Assembly: GCF_001404675.1 (NCBI RefSeq)
Contig: NZ_CYXU01000001.1
Coordinates: forward strand, 248,001 to 312,000
Direction of reading: 5' to 3'
DNA: 64,000 nucleotides
DNA from: Coprococcus eutactus
GTDB taxonomy: Bacteria > Bacillota > Clostridia > Lachnospirales > Lachnospiraceae
Part shown: in pieces, positions 7,866-16,963 of the stretch
Position numbering within the stretch: the first letter of the stretch is position 1
How the letters are laid out: every line of letters starts with the position of its first letter
The notes under the pieces: model-generated
Seen by the model: only the letters and a program-made list of their open reading frames with translations
Told to the model about the DNA's origin: nothing
The model's database searches: none
Program-made: the position numbers and the translations under genes

Positions 7866-10589
7866 TCATTGAGTTGTATCGGTTGAATCATCCGAGCTTG
7901 GTTCCTCGGTTGTGGTTATCTCCGTTGAAGAGGTAGGTTCCTCTGACGTTGGTTCCTCAGTTGTAGGTTCCTCAGTCGTTGTAGGCTCCTCCGTTGTTGT
8001 ATCCTCCGTTGTATCCTCCGATGTATCCTCGGTGGTCGTGGTTGCCTTGGTAGTTTTCTTTGTATCCTTCTTCTTGCCGTGGATGTTACAGTGCTCCTTG
8101 AGGAGTGATTCATCCCATGTGTAACCCTCAAGAACATATTCACCATCATCATTCAGCTTGTAGATGAAGGTTGTAGTCTCAGGACATTCCTTGTTGGCAA
8201 GCATGTGTGATTCGTTACATACGACAACCTTCTTGACACCTGGACAGTACTTTGTAGGAATCTTGGATGCGTCAAAGTAATCTGTTACGGTAGGACATCC
8301 ATTCGATGGAAGAAGTCCTGTATCCGAACATACAGTGGCCTGTACGATTCCGTCCGGCATCTCAAATGTAGCTGATGTATCAAGTCCCTTCTTCTCAATG
8401 ACCTGATCCATGATATCTCTCCACATATAGCACTTGATAGAACCAGGGCTGTATGTGATGTTCTCATCATTTCCAAGCCATATAGAAGCTGTGTAGTATG
8501 GGTTATAACCACAGAACCAGTTATCAAAGTCTCCTGATGTGGTACCTGTCTTACCTGCTGTATACATACCTGTGTAAGAGTTGGCACCTGAACCGGTACC
8601 TCCTGTTACAACGTCGTGCATGGCACTTGTGAGAAGCCATGCTGTCTGCTCTGATATGACACGTGTCTTCTCAGGCTCCCTGTTGTCTATCAGAAGATTG
8701 CCTTCATGGTCGTAAACCTCTGAGTAGAACACAGGCTTTATATAATTACCACCGTTGGCGATGGTTGCATATGCAGCTGTGATCTCCAGGTTGGTAATAC
8801 CATTTGTCAGACCACCAAGTGCAAGTGACTGGTTGATATCTGACAGGATGAGACCATCGCTGTCAGTCTTTCTCTCAACAAGAGTTGTAAATCCAAGCTT
8901 CAGCAGATAGTCATATGCGAGCTGTGGAGTTACGTCTGTGATACACTTTACAGCTATGATATTCATAGACTCCATGATAGCATATCTTATAGTTTTAGGT
9001 CCCCAGTATCCGCCGTACCAGTTAAATACCTGATTACCATTCTCATAGTAGTAAGGTGCATCATCGTATACGGTGGCAAGAGACATGTTGCACGCGTCCA
9101 GTGCAGGAAGGTATGTGGCAACTATCTTGAAGCAAGAACCAGGCTGTCTGGTCGCCTCAGTTGCACGGTTGAATGATCTGTTCTCAGTTTTCTCTCCACG
9201 GCCTCCGACAAGTGCCTTGACCTGACCGGTGTTCTGGTTCATGAGAGTGAATGATACCTGTGGCTGTATGACAAGCTTGAATGTCTCCATGAAGACTTCG
9301 TCGCCGGTCTCGGCAACCATCGCATCCTTGAACTCGTCAGCCGCTGCACGGGCTTCATCCTCACTGTAATATCTTGCACTATAATCGTAGCCCTGCTGTT
9401 CAGCAAACCAGCTCTCGAGATTCTCTACACTGTAGTTTGTCTGGACCTTTGTCTCCTTGTCAGCAAGAGTGAGAGCGTAGTTGAGCTGATATACAGGCTC
9501 AGGCCAGTAGGATGTATCATTTACAACTGAGTCAGCGATCTCCTGGATCTCAGGATCCTGACAAACGATGACCTTGAGTCCGCCTGACCAGATCAGTGAC
9601 TCTGCCTCGTCCTCTGAGTAGCCCTTGGCAACCAGATCATTCTGAAGCTGCTTGATGACCTCGTCAGTGTAGTAGGAGTTGACCTCTGTCTTCTGCTGCT
9701 TTTCTTCCTTCTTAGATACGGAAGCGATACGCTTGTAAACGTTATCGTTTATAGCCTCGTCATACTGCGCCTGTGTTATATACTCAAGATCCAGCATGTA
9801 TTTAAGAACCTGGGTCCTTCTGGTCTTGTTGTCGTCAGGCGACAGGAGAGGATCGTATTTGGTAGGGTTCTGCGGAATTGCTGCGAGCACGGCACACTCA
9901 GATACCGATAACTGGCTGAGCCCCTTGCCGAAGTAAGTCTTGGCAGCGGTCTCAACACCGTAGCAGCCTTCTCCGAGATATATGGTGTTCAGATAATACT
10001 CGACTATCGACTTCTTGTCGATCTTCTTCTCCATATCCACAGCCAGGTACTGCTCCTGAACCTTACGCTCAAGCTTATCCAGGAAAGTTGACTCATTCAG
10101 TCCGACGTTGAACACGTTGTTCTTGATGAGCTGCTGTGTAAGAGTGGAAGCACCCTCATCGAAGTCTCCGCTTTTGAGACCCTTTATAAATGCTCTGGCG
10201 ATACCCTGTACATCGATTCCGTTGTGCTCCCAGAAACGTCTGTCCTCTATAGCGACAAATGCATTCACAAGATCCTCAGGAATAGAGTCGTAATACACAT
10301 ACTCTCGGTTGGAGTTGGAATTGGCAAGTGTCGTGATCTCCTTTCCATTCTGGTATACAAGAGTTGTCTTGTATCCCTTAGGTATGAGAGCGTCAGCGTT
10401 GATGTTCGGCGTATCATCCAGAATACCCTTGAGGGCACCAAATCCGGCTCCGACACCGACTATCACAATGGCGAGCACCAGCACCAGTATAATCTTAAAC
10501 ACAGAAATGTTAAGCTTACGCCGGTTTCTTGGAAGCTTGGATACCAGCTCCTTCTGAGCCTTCACCGCTCCCTTCTTAGTAAAATCCAT
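7866..10589 (-). CDS. Class A penicillin-binding protein (PBP1A-like)
   Basis: A bifunctional peptidoglycan synthase of 907 aa. It has a short cytoplasmic N-terminus, one membrane anchor (about residues 31-53) and a glycosyltransferase 51 domain with AIEDRRFWEHNG (catalytic Glu115) and STLTQQLIKN. A transpeptidase domain follows with Ser485-Cys-Phe-Lys488, a SMN triad and KTG at about 680-682. The last 60 or so residues are Thr/Glu/Ser/Pro-rich repeats after a lysine-rich stretch, probably an unstructured tail outside the cell. The start follows a near-perfect AAGGAGGT site. It is monocistronic between convergent and divergent neighbours. Confidence 0.95.
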   Translation of the reverse strand: MDFTKKGAVKAQKELVSKLPRNRRKLNISVFKIILVLVLAIVIVGVGAGFGALKGILDDTPNINADALIPKGYKTTLVYQNGKEITTLANSNSNREYVYYDSIPEDLVNAFVAIEDRRFWEHNGIDVQGIARAFIKGLKSGDFDEGASTLTQQLIKNNVFNVGLNESTFLDKLERKVQEQYLAVDMEKKIDKKSIVEYYLNTIYLGEGCYGVETAAKTYFGKGLSQLSVSECAVLAAIPQNPTKYDPLLSPDDNKTRRTQVLKYMLDLEYITQAQYDEAINDNVYKRIASVSKKEEKQQKTEVNSYYTDEVIKQLQNDLVAKGYSEDEAESLIWSGGLKVIVCQDPEIQEIADSVVNDTSYWPEPVYQLNYALTLADKETKVQTNYSVENLESWFAEQQGYDYSARYYSEDEARAAADEFKDAMVAETGDEVFMETFKLVIQPQVSFTLMNQNTGQVKALVGGRGEKTENRSFNRATEATRQPGSCFKIVATYLPALDACNMSLATVYDDAPYYYENGNQVFNWYGGYWGPKTIRYAIMESMNIIAVKCITDVTPQLAYDYLLKLGFTTLVERKTDSDGLILSDINQSLALGGLTNGITNLEITAAYATIANGGNYIKPVFYSEVYDHEGNLLIDNREPEKTRVISEQTAWLLTSAMHDVVTGGTGSGANSYTGMYTAGKTGTTSGDFDNWFCGYNPYYTASIWLGNDENITYSPGSIKCYMWRDIMDQVIEKKGLDTSATFEMPDGIVQATVCSDTGLLPSNGCPTVTDYFDASKIPTKYCPGVKKVVVCNESHMLANKECPETTTFIYKLNDDGEYVLEGYTWDESLLKEHCNIHGKKKDTKKTTKATTTTEDTSEDTTEDTTTEEPTTTEEPTTEEPTSEEPTSSTEITTTEEPSSDDSTDTTQ
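7869..8065 (-). repeat. Degenerate Thr/Glu/Pro repeat tail of the PBP
   Basis: Imperfect tandem units coding EEPTT- and EDTT-like blocks at the PBP C-terminus. The DNA repeats are approximate (GGTTCCTC- and TATCCTCC-type units on the + strand), so copy number may vary between strains. Confidence 0.7.
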
Positions 10590-10707
10590 AAAAAGACCTC
10601 CTTAAAACCTGGGGGATAGATCCCCGCTATTTAATTGTAAAAGTAAATTCTAAATAAGGGCAGACTACTGCCGTTAATATACACTTCAAATTAGTATATC
10701 AAATAAC

Positions 10708-10737
10708 AGTATAATAATAAAGAAAAAAATATTGCAA
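10708..10737 (-). promoter_or_regulatory. Candidate promoter for the PBP gene
   Basis: On the minus strand TTGCAA (10737-10732), an 18-base spacer and TATACT (10713-10708). They lie in the AT-rich gap about 120 bases upstream of the PBP start. Confidence 0.4.
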
Positions 10738-10784
10738 CAAAACAAAAATTAATAAACGTGAACGAAAAAATCAGAAAGAGTAAA

Positions 10785-10813
10785 TTGACAACGGTATGAT
10801 TCAAAAGCATAAT
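10785..10813 (+). promoter_or_regulatory. Sigma-A promoter for the 103-aa gene
   Basis: Perfect TTGACA at 10785-10790, a 17-base spacer and CATAAT at 10808-10813, ending 37 bases before the ATG. Confidence 0.65.
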
Positions 10814-10850
10814 AAATATAAAAAAGTGCAGAATAAACAGGAGAAGATAT

Positions 10851-11162
10851 ATGTTTGCATCAATAGACGAAGCGGTTGAATACTGGAAGGACGAGCTGTC
10901 ATATGTGGACGACGCAAAGGTGACAGGATATGTGGGAGGCTACCCGGTGGTGGAATTTACCATCAACAAAGCCGCCTGGGGACTTGTTAAGGACAAGAAG
11001 AAATTTGGAAGGATCGTAAGATCATCGGAGATGGAGGGCGGAATAGAAGTCGGTGTGTCGACATGCTTTTATCAGACGGCATCCCTGGAGTGGGAGCCAC
11101 CTGTCCTCAGGGTGTGCGGATATCCTGAAGTGATCAACAGAATACTTGGCAAGGTAATGTAA
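10851..11162 (+). CDS. Hypothetical 103-aa protein
   Basis: I do not recognise this small protein. It is soluble, begins with an acidic amphipathic segment (DEAVEYWKDELSYVDD) and has two cysteines, at about residues 75 and 92. It has no signal peptide, membrane helix or known catalytic motif. A good sigma-A promoter precedes it, GGAGAAG serves as ribosome site and a strong terminator follows, so it is a single-gene transcript. The downstream gpr gene sits behind that terminator, so no operon link should be assumed. Confidence 0.75.
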   Translation: MFASIDEAVEYWKDELSYVDDAKVTGYVGGYPVVEFTINKAAWGLVKDKKKFGRIVRSSEMEGGIEVGVSTCFYQTASLEWEPPVLRVCGYPEVINRILGKVM

Positions 11163-11174
11163 GATTTACCGTGG

Positions 11175-11218
11175 AATGCCCCGGCGGATACATAAAAATG
11201 CATCCGCCGGGGTATTTT
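11175..11218 (+). terminator. Rho-independent terminator after the 103-aa gene
   Basis: CCCCGGCGGAT (11179-11189) pairs with ATCCGCCGGGG (11202-11212), extended by four more pairs including one G-T wobble. TATTTTATTAT follows. Confidence 0.85.
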
Positions 11219-11254
11219 ATTATACATGTAATGGGTTATGTAAGGAGGACGCAT

Positions 11255-12157
11255 ATGAACAGGGAGATACGTACGGATCTTGCGATAGAGCTCAGAGAAA
11301 ATGTAGCCGACAGGAGAAATATGCCTGGGGTCAAGGTGAAGACGGTGGTGAATGAGGACAGGAGCATCAAGACCACCACCATAACGGTGCTGGATGAGAT
11401 AGGGGAGAAAAATCTGGGAAAGGCAAAGGGACAATATATAACGATAGAGTGTTCCAAGCTTAAGGAATATGAGGAGTCCATACATGAACCTCTGAGGGCG
11501 GAGCTTGAGGGCAGACTCAGGGAGCTCATGGGGCATGCGGGAAATATACTGGTGGTCGGACTTGGCAACAGGCAGGTCACCCCGGATTCCATAGGCCCGC
11601 TGGTCATAGACAATCTGTATGTGACAAGGCACCTGGACACTCCGGGAAAGCCAGATCTGGTCATGAGTGCCATATGTCCGGGAGTCATGGCACAGACCGG
11701 AATAGAGACTGTGGATATAGTCAGGGGAATATGCGATGAGATAGACGTGGAGATCGTGGTTGCAATAGACGCCCTGGCGGCCAGAAGCAGCAAGAGACTC
11801 GGATGCACCATCCAGCTCACGGATACAGGTATAAGCCCCGGCTCCGGTGTCGGCAACAACAGAAAGACACTGAGCTCAGACAACCTTGGCAGACGCGTGA
11901 TCGCAGTCGGTGTTCCGACAGTCATCTCCGTTCCATCCATCATAGACGATTCGCTGGATGAGGTGGCTGATGCATTTAACGAGACCTACGGGCGCAGGAT
12001 CATGAGGGAGTTCACGGAGAAGCAGAGATACCAGATAGCGTGCAATCTTCTGGACGAGGATATGGCGGATATGTTCGTGACCCCGAAAAATATAGACGAG
12101 CTAGTGCGCCGCATCAGCTTTACGATATCTGAGGCGATAAATGCCATAGCGATGTAG
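11255..12157 (+). CDS. gpr: Germination protease GPR
   Basis: Spore endopeptidase that degrades small acid-soluble proteins during outgrowth. It is made as a zymogen in the forespore. The 300-aa protein starts close to the conserved REIRTDLAIE segment, next to the family's propeptide cleavage region. It also has VVGLGNRQVTPDSIGP, AICPGVMAQTG and VAIDALAARS with GTGISPGSGVGN-like TDTGISPGSG. The ATG at 11255 follows AAGGAGG (11242-11248); in-frame codons upstream lie within the preceding terminator. spoIIP follows, the usual gpr-spoIIP pairing. Confidence 0.95.
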   Translation: MNREIRTDLAIELRENVADRRNMPGVKVKTVVNEDRSIKTTTITVLDEIGEKNLGKAKGQYITIECSKLKEYEESIHEPLRAELEGRLRELMGHAGNILVVGLGNRQVTPDSIGPLVIDNLYVTRHLDTPGKPDLVMSAICPGVMAQTGIETVDIVRGICDEIDVEIVVAIDALAARSSKRLGCTIQLTDTGISPGSGVGNNRKTLSSDNLGRRVIAVGVPTVISVPSIIDDSLDEVADAFNETYGRRIMREFTEKQRYQIACNLLDEDMADMFVTPKNIDELVRRISFTISEAINAIAM

Positions 12158-12249
12158 AGAAAAATACAGGGAATCATTTGGCACGTACACTCATATATTT
12201 GAATAATGGATAACAGAGGCCATAGCATATTCAAAAGGGGTGGAAATAT

Positions 12250-13410
12250 ATGTCGGACAGAAAGCTTCATACGAAGACTGTGTATATACTTGCGTGGGTG
12301 ATTCTGGTGTGCGCGGGGATATTGATAAGGACAGGGATAGCTGATGATGTGTGGAAGCTGGTGTACCGTGGGATATATGGCAGCTCTTCAGGAGATGCAG
12401 GCGGGAGCATATACAGCCCCGGTGCGGCTGAGCCGGATGTGTACTGTTACATGGATTACTGGGAATCCCAGGTCAGGGAGGTGTGCGAGGAGGGCAGGAC
12501 ATACCAGACGGAGGATGCGGATTCCGAAGGCGAGGCATCATCGCAGGCGGAGACTTCAGAGACTTCTGCGCCTGCCAGCACTGAGACCACAGAAGCTACG
12601 CAGAGATCCGCTGATGCCAGGACAGTGTCGGCCATGGCGGATATAACGAGCTCTTATATAGGTATGGACGCAGATACACTCCTTTCATATTGTTATAACG
12701 CCACATACCCTAAGTGCGTCAAAAAAGACGAGCTGGATGCGGAAAATCTGCTCGGCAAAGATCTGTCGCTGGATATGGACACGGGCGGATACAAGGTTCT
12801 GATATATCACACCCACGGCTCTGAGGCATTTGCGGACTCAAGACCGGGCGAGGTTGACGACACGGTGATAGGACTTGGCAACCGCCTGGCGGAGATACTC
12901 ACGGATACATATGGCATACCGGTGTACCACGACACCATGGCATATGACATGATGACAGGGGTTCTTGACAGGAACGCTTCCTATGATTATTCGAGGGAAG
13001 GTGTGTCACAGATACTTAAGGACAATCCTGAGATAGAGGTCATCATAGATCTCCACAGGGATGGTGTGCCGGATGACACACATCTGGTTACAGATGTGGA
13101 TGGAAAGCCCACAGCACAGATCATGCTGTTAAATGGTATGTGCCGTGACGAGGATGGCAACGATGTGGACTATTGGAGCAATGACAACAAGGTCGACAAC
13201 ATGGCATTTGCACTTCAGACCTATCTGGCGGGCAGGGCAAATTACGGCGACATGATGCGCAAGATATACATAAGTACGAGCCGGTACAACATGGATCTCA
13301 TGCCGCACGCCATGCTGGCTGAGATAGGCGCACAGACTAACACGGTGGAGGAGGAATACAACGCCATCGAACCATTTGCCGCAATGCTTGCAAAGGTGCT
13401 CCTGAAGTGA
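12250..13410 (+). CDS. spoIIP: Stage II sporulation protein P
   Basis: Peptidoglycan amidase/endopeptidase of the DMP engulfment machine (386 aa). One N-terminal membrane helix (about residues 9-28) is followed by a low-complexity Ser/Thr/Glu linker (about 90-125). The catalytic domain shows YHTHGSEAF, with a zinc-type histidine and glutamate, near residue 185, and a DLHRDG motif near residue 270. Both motifs are typical of SpoIIP. The ATG at 12250 follows AAGGGGTGGA. It lies about 90 bases after gpr and may have its own mother-cell promoter, which I could not identify. Confidence 0.94.
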   Translation: MSDRKLHTKTVYILAWVILVCAGILIRTGIADDVWKLVYRGIYGSSSGDAGGSIYSPGAAEPDVYCYMDYWESQVREVCEEGRTYQTEDADSEGEASSQAETSETSAPASTETTEATQRSADARTVSAMADITSSYIGMDADTLLSYCYNATYPKCVKKDELDAENLLGKDLSLDMDTGGYKVLIYHTHGSEAFADSRPGEVDDTVIGLGNRLAEILTDTYGIPVYHDTMAYDMMTGVLDRNASYDYSREGVSQILKDNPEIEVIIDLHRDGVPDDTHLVTDVDGKPTAQIMLLNGMCRDEDGNDVDYWSNDNKVDNMAFALQTYLAGRANYGDMMRKIYISTSRYNMDLMPHAMLAEIGAQTNTVEEEYNAIEPFAAMLAKVLLK

Positions 13411-13415
13411 GGATT

Positions 13416-13434
13416 AAGTGGCATATTGCCACTT
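13416..13434 (+). terminator. Weak hairpin after spoIIP
   Basis: AAGTGGCA (13416-13423), a 3-base loop and TGCCACTT (13427-13434). No T-run follows, so it may be a weak terminator or an mRNA end-protecting stem. Confidence 0.4.
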
Positions 13435-13545
13435 GCAGTTATATGCTCATACATGTTATATTAACGTCAAATGCGAGTAAGACAAGTATAAGAATAAAAG
13501 AGCCTGCGCATACAAGGCGCGGGACATAGATAAGGATGTGAAGAC

Positions 13546-15360
13546 ATGGAGCATTTAGACCAGTCAAAGATAAGAAATTTCTGTATAATAGCGCATATAG
13601 ACCACGGTAAATCAACACTTGCCGACAGGATCATAGAGAAGACCGGAACTCTGACCAGCAGGGAGATGCAGAATCAGGTTCTTGACAATATGGATCTTGA
13701 GAGGGAGCGTGGAATCACCATCAAGGCACAGTGTGTCAGGATCGTGTACAATGCCAATGATGGACAGGAGTACATATTCAATCTCATAGACACTCCGGGA
13801 CATGTGGATTTCAATTATGAGGTATCTCGAAGTCTGGCAGCCTGTGAGGGAGCCATACTTGTGGTTGATGCCGCACAGGGCATAGAGGCGCAGACCCTGG
13901 CGAATGTATACCTGGCGCTGGATCATGACCTTGATGTCATGCCGGTCATCAACAAGATAGACCTTCCGTCAGCAGATCCGGAGAGGGTCGTGAACGAGAT
14001 CGAGGATGTCATTGGAATAGAGGCACAGGATGCCCCAAGGATATCGGCAAAGAATGGAATTAATATAGAAGAAGTGCTTGAACAGGTCGTGAAGAAGGTG
14101 CCGGCACCGCACGGTGACCCTGAGGCTCCACTCAAGGCACTTATATTCGACAGTCTGTATGACTCCTACAAGGGAGTTATCATATTCTGCCGATTATTTG
14201 ACGGCTGCGTGAAGAAGGGAACCACCATAAGGATGATGGCCACCGGAGCTGAGGCTGAGGTGGTTGAGGTCGGAATATTTGGAGCGGGAAGATTTGTCCC
14301 ATGTGATGAGCTGTCAGCCGGTATGGTTGGTTACATAACAGCCAGCCTTAAGAATGTACAGGATACCACAGTGGGAGATACAGTCACACAGGCGGACAGG
14401 CCATGTGACGAGGCACTTCCTGGATACAAGAAGGCACAGCCTATGGTATACTGCGGACTCTATCCTGCGGATGGAGCAAAGTATCCGGATCTCAGGGATG
14501 CCCTTGAGAAACTTCAGTTAAATGATGCGGCGCTCAGCTTTGAGCCGGAGACATCCATAGCACTGGGCTTTGGTTTCCGATGTGGTTTCCTTGGACTGCT
14601 TCACCTTGAGATAGTTCAGGAGCGACTGGAGAGGGAGTTCAATCTTGATCTGGTAACCACAGCGCCAGGCGTTGTATATAAGGTACATACCACAGATGGG
14701 AATGTGATAGAGCTCACCAATCCGTCGAATCTGCCGGATCCATCCACCATAGAGTACATGGAGGAGCCATTTGTCGATGCGGAGATCATGGTCACAACAG
14801 AGTATGTGGGTGCCATCATGCAGCTCTGCCAGGAGAGACGAGGCGTGTACAAGAGCATGGAGTACATGGAGGAGACAAGAGCGCTTCTCAAGTACGACCT
14901 CCCACTGAACGAGATCATATACGATTTCTTTGATGCACTTAAGTCGCGTTCAAGGGGCTATGCTTCATTTGACTATGAGATGAAGGGCTATGTCCGCTCA
15001 GAGCTTGTGAAGCTGGACATCCTTATCAATAAGGAAGAGGTCGATGCACTCTCATTTATCATACACAAGGATACAGCGTATGAAAGGGGCAGAAAGATGT
15101 GCGAGAAGCTCAAGGACGAGATCCCGAGACATCTGTTCGAGATCCCGATCCAGGCGGCCATAGGCGGCAAGGTAATAGCCCGCGAGACAGTCAAGGCCAT
15201 GAGAAAGGATGTCCTTGCCAAGTGCTACGGCGGAGATATATCCAGAAAGAGAAAGCTCCTTGAAAAGCAGAAGGAAGGAAAGAAGCGAATGAGACAGGTG
15301 GGCAATGTGGAGATACCACAGAAGGCATTTATGTCTGTCCTGAAGCTTGATGAGGAATAG
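13546..15360 (+). CDS. lepA: Elongation factor 4 (LepA)
   Basis: Ribosome-binding translational GTPase of 604 aa, the normal LepA length. G1 is AHIDHGKST (residues 16-24), followed by [10 protein letters not shown] and NKIDLP. The EF-G-like domains then follow, with a [13 protein letters not shown] segment. The C-terminal LepA-specific domain is rich in Lys/Arg ([22 protein letters not shown] near the end). The family is linked to back-translocation or ribosome biogenesis. A terminator separates it from hemW, although the lepA-hemW-hrcA order is common in Firmicutes. Confidence 0.97.
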   Translation: MEHLDQSKIRNFCIIAHIDHGKSTLADRIIEKTGTLTSREMQNQVLDNMDLERERGITIKAQCVRIVYNANDGQEYIFNLIDTPGHVDFNYEVSRSLAACEGAILVVDAAQGIEAQTLANVYLALDHDLDVMPVINKIDLPSADPERVVNEIEDVIGIEAQDAPRISAKNGINIEEVLEQVVKKVPAPHGDPEAPLKALIFDSLYDSYKGVIIFCRLFDGCVKKGTTIRMMATGAEAEVVEVGIFGAGRFVPCDELSAGMVGYITASLKNVQDTTVGDTVTQADRPCDEALPGYKKAQPMVYCGLYPADGAKYPDLRDALEKLQLNDAALSFEPETSIALGFGFRCGFLGLLHLEIVQERLEREFNLDLVTTAPGVVYKVHTTDGNVIELTNPSNLPDPSTIEYMEEPFVDAEIMVTTEYVGAIMQLCQERRGVYKSMEYMEETRALLKYDLPLNEIIYDFFDALKSRSRGYASFDYEMKGYVRSELVKLDILINKEEVDALSFIIHKDTAYERGRKMCEKLKDEIPRHLFEIPIQAAIGGKVIARETVKAMRKDVLAKCYGGDISRKRKLLEKQKEGKKRMRQVGNVEIPQKAFMSVLKLDEE

Positions 15361-15417
15361 AAAAGACCGGGAACACAGTGACACGGTTATATTAAATAAG
15401 AAATAATAGAATCGTAG

Positions 15418-15471
15418 AAAAGCCGTTAATGAGAGCATTCTGACAGGAGCATTCTTAGTAGCGGCTTTTTT
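15418..15471 (+). terminator. Terminator after lepA
   Basis: AAAAGCCG (15418-15425) pairs with CGGCTTTT (15462-15469), with an imperfect inner stem and TTTTTT at the end. Confidence 0.7.
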
Positions 15472-15511
15472 CATGCGGTGACGATATTTGAAATAAAAAG
15501 GAAGGATACTA

Positions 15512-16810
15512 ATGATAGATATAATAAATACCGAAAATTCAGATCGGGATTTCGGCGATGCAAATAATGACGAAGTTTTAGAGTCATATGAGAAGAAGCC
15601 GCTCAGCATATACATACATATCCCATTCTGTGTGAAGAAATGTGCATACTGCGACTTCCTGTCATTTCCGGTGGGGGCAGCCTGCATGTCGGGATATGGA
15701 GTGTACCGTGAGAAATACATCGAAGCCCTGTGCGAGGAGCTGAAAAGCTACTCGTATTTGGCGGAGACCCACAAGGTCAGGACAATATACATAGGAGGCG
15801 GAACCCCATCCATACTGGAGCCGGACGAGATCACACTTGTAATGACGACGGTGAGGAAGCTGTTCGATGTCGCAGAGGATGCGGAGATAAGCATAGAGGT
15901 AAATCCGGGCACCCTGACCAGCCGTAAGGCAGCAGAATATATAGCAAATGGCATAAACAGGATGAGCATAGGCCTTCAGTCCGCACAGAAAAATGAGCTG
16001 GAAGCTCTGGGCAGGATACACAATTATGACCAGTTCCTCGCCGCATTTGACATGGCTAGGGAGGCCGGATTTCGCAATATAAATATAGACCTGATGTCAG
16101 ACATACCGGGACAGACCATGAGGTCATATCTGGACACCCTTGACAAGGTATTAAGGTGTAAGCCGGAGCACATATCGTCCTACAGCCTCATAGTGGAGGA
16201 CGGAACTCCTCTGGCAGCAGATGAGAACCTGCTGTCACAGATCCCGGATGAGGACGTGGACAGGCAGATGTACGACATAACAAATAAGCTCTTAGGCACC
16301 GGCGGCTACCACAGATACGAGATATCCAATTACGCCAAAGCTGGCTACGAGTGCAGACATAACATAGTCTACTGGACCCTCGGGGAATACATAGGAATCG
16401 GAATCGGAGCAGCGTCCTTCCTGTACGGCAGACGCTACACCAACACATCCAGTCTGGAAGACTACATAGACGGCATGGCAAGACACAGGGAGCTCATGAC
16501 ATTCGGAGATCACGTCGCAAATTCGGGTAAGGCAAGAGATATAATAGAACACATGCGCAATGTGGAAGAAGAACTTGACGCAGACAGGCTGATGGAGGAA
16601 TATATGTTCCTCGGCCTGCGTATGATATCCGGTGTGAGTGCAGAAAAATTCAACGACTACTTTGGACACTCCATCTACGACATATACGGCTCCGTCATAG
16701 ATAAATACAAGTCCACCGGCCACCTCGAAGATGACCACGGCCTGATCCGCCTCACAAAAAAAGGCATCGACGTAAGCAACACGATCCTGGCGGACTTCTT
16801 AATAGAATAA
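15512..16810 (+). CDS. hemW: Radical SAM heme chaperone HemW
   Basis: A 432-aa radical SAM protein, formerly often mis-annotated as coproporphyrinogen III oxidase. The [4Fe-4S] motif is Cys40-x3-Cys44-x2-Cys47 within HIPFCVKKCAYCDF. The IGGGTPS motif and EVNPGTLT segment of the family follow, and a HemN-type C-terminal domain ends the protein. The N-terminus carries about 27 acidic residues before the usual HemW start. The ATG at 15512 has a good AAGGAAGGA site, so this extension looks real. Its role is inferred to be heme delivery to acceptor proteins. Confidence 0.92.
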   Translation: MIDIINTENSDRDFGDANNDEVLESYEKKPLSIYIHIPFCVKKCAYCDFLSFPVGAACMSGYGVYREKYIEALCEELKSYSYLAETHKVRTIYIGGGTPSILEPDEITLVMTTVRKLFDVAEDAEISIEVNPGTLTSRKAAEYIANGINRMSIGLQSAQKNELEALGRIHNYDQFLAAFDMAREAGFRNINIDLMSDIPGQTMRSYLDTLDKVLRCKPEHISSYSLIVEDGTPLAADENLLSQIPDEDVDRQMYDITNKLLGTGGYHRYEISNYAKAGYECRHNIVYWTLGEYIGIGIGAASFLYGRRYTNTSSLEDYIDGMARHRELMTFGDHVANSGKARDIIEHMRNVEEELDADRLMEEYMFLGLRMISGVSAEKFNDYFGHSIYDIYGSVIDKYKSTGHLEDDHGLIRLTKKGIDVSNTILADFLIE

Positions 16811-16867
16811 TACTGGCACGACCGTCCTTCAAAACATAAAAAAAACACAAAAACATTCGTTATTTTG

Positions 16868-16896
16868 TTGACAAAAGGGGGCGGCAGTGTTAGATT
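16868..16896 (+). promoter_or_regulatory. Sigma-A promoter of the heat-shock operon
   Basis: TTGACA at 16868-16873, a 17-base spacer and TAGATT at 16891-16896. The CIRCE element begins 12 bases downstream, so HrcA binding would block initiation. Confidence 0.75.
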
Positions 16897-16907
16897 ATGT
16901 TTAGTGG

Positions 16908-16934
16908 TTAGCACTCGGATATGTTGAGTGCTAA
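16908..16934 (+). promoter_or_regulatory. CIRCE operator for HrcA
   Basis: TTAGCACTC (16908-16916), exactly 9 bases, then GAGTGCTAA (16926-16934). This is a perfect match to the canonical CIRCE inverted repeat. It implies autoregulation of hrcA and heat induction of the operon. Confidence 0.98.
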
Positions 16935-16963
16935 TAAGACTAAAAGCAAAAAGGAATGAGAGT

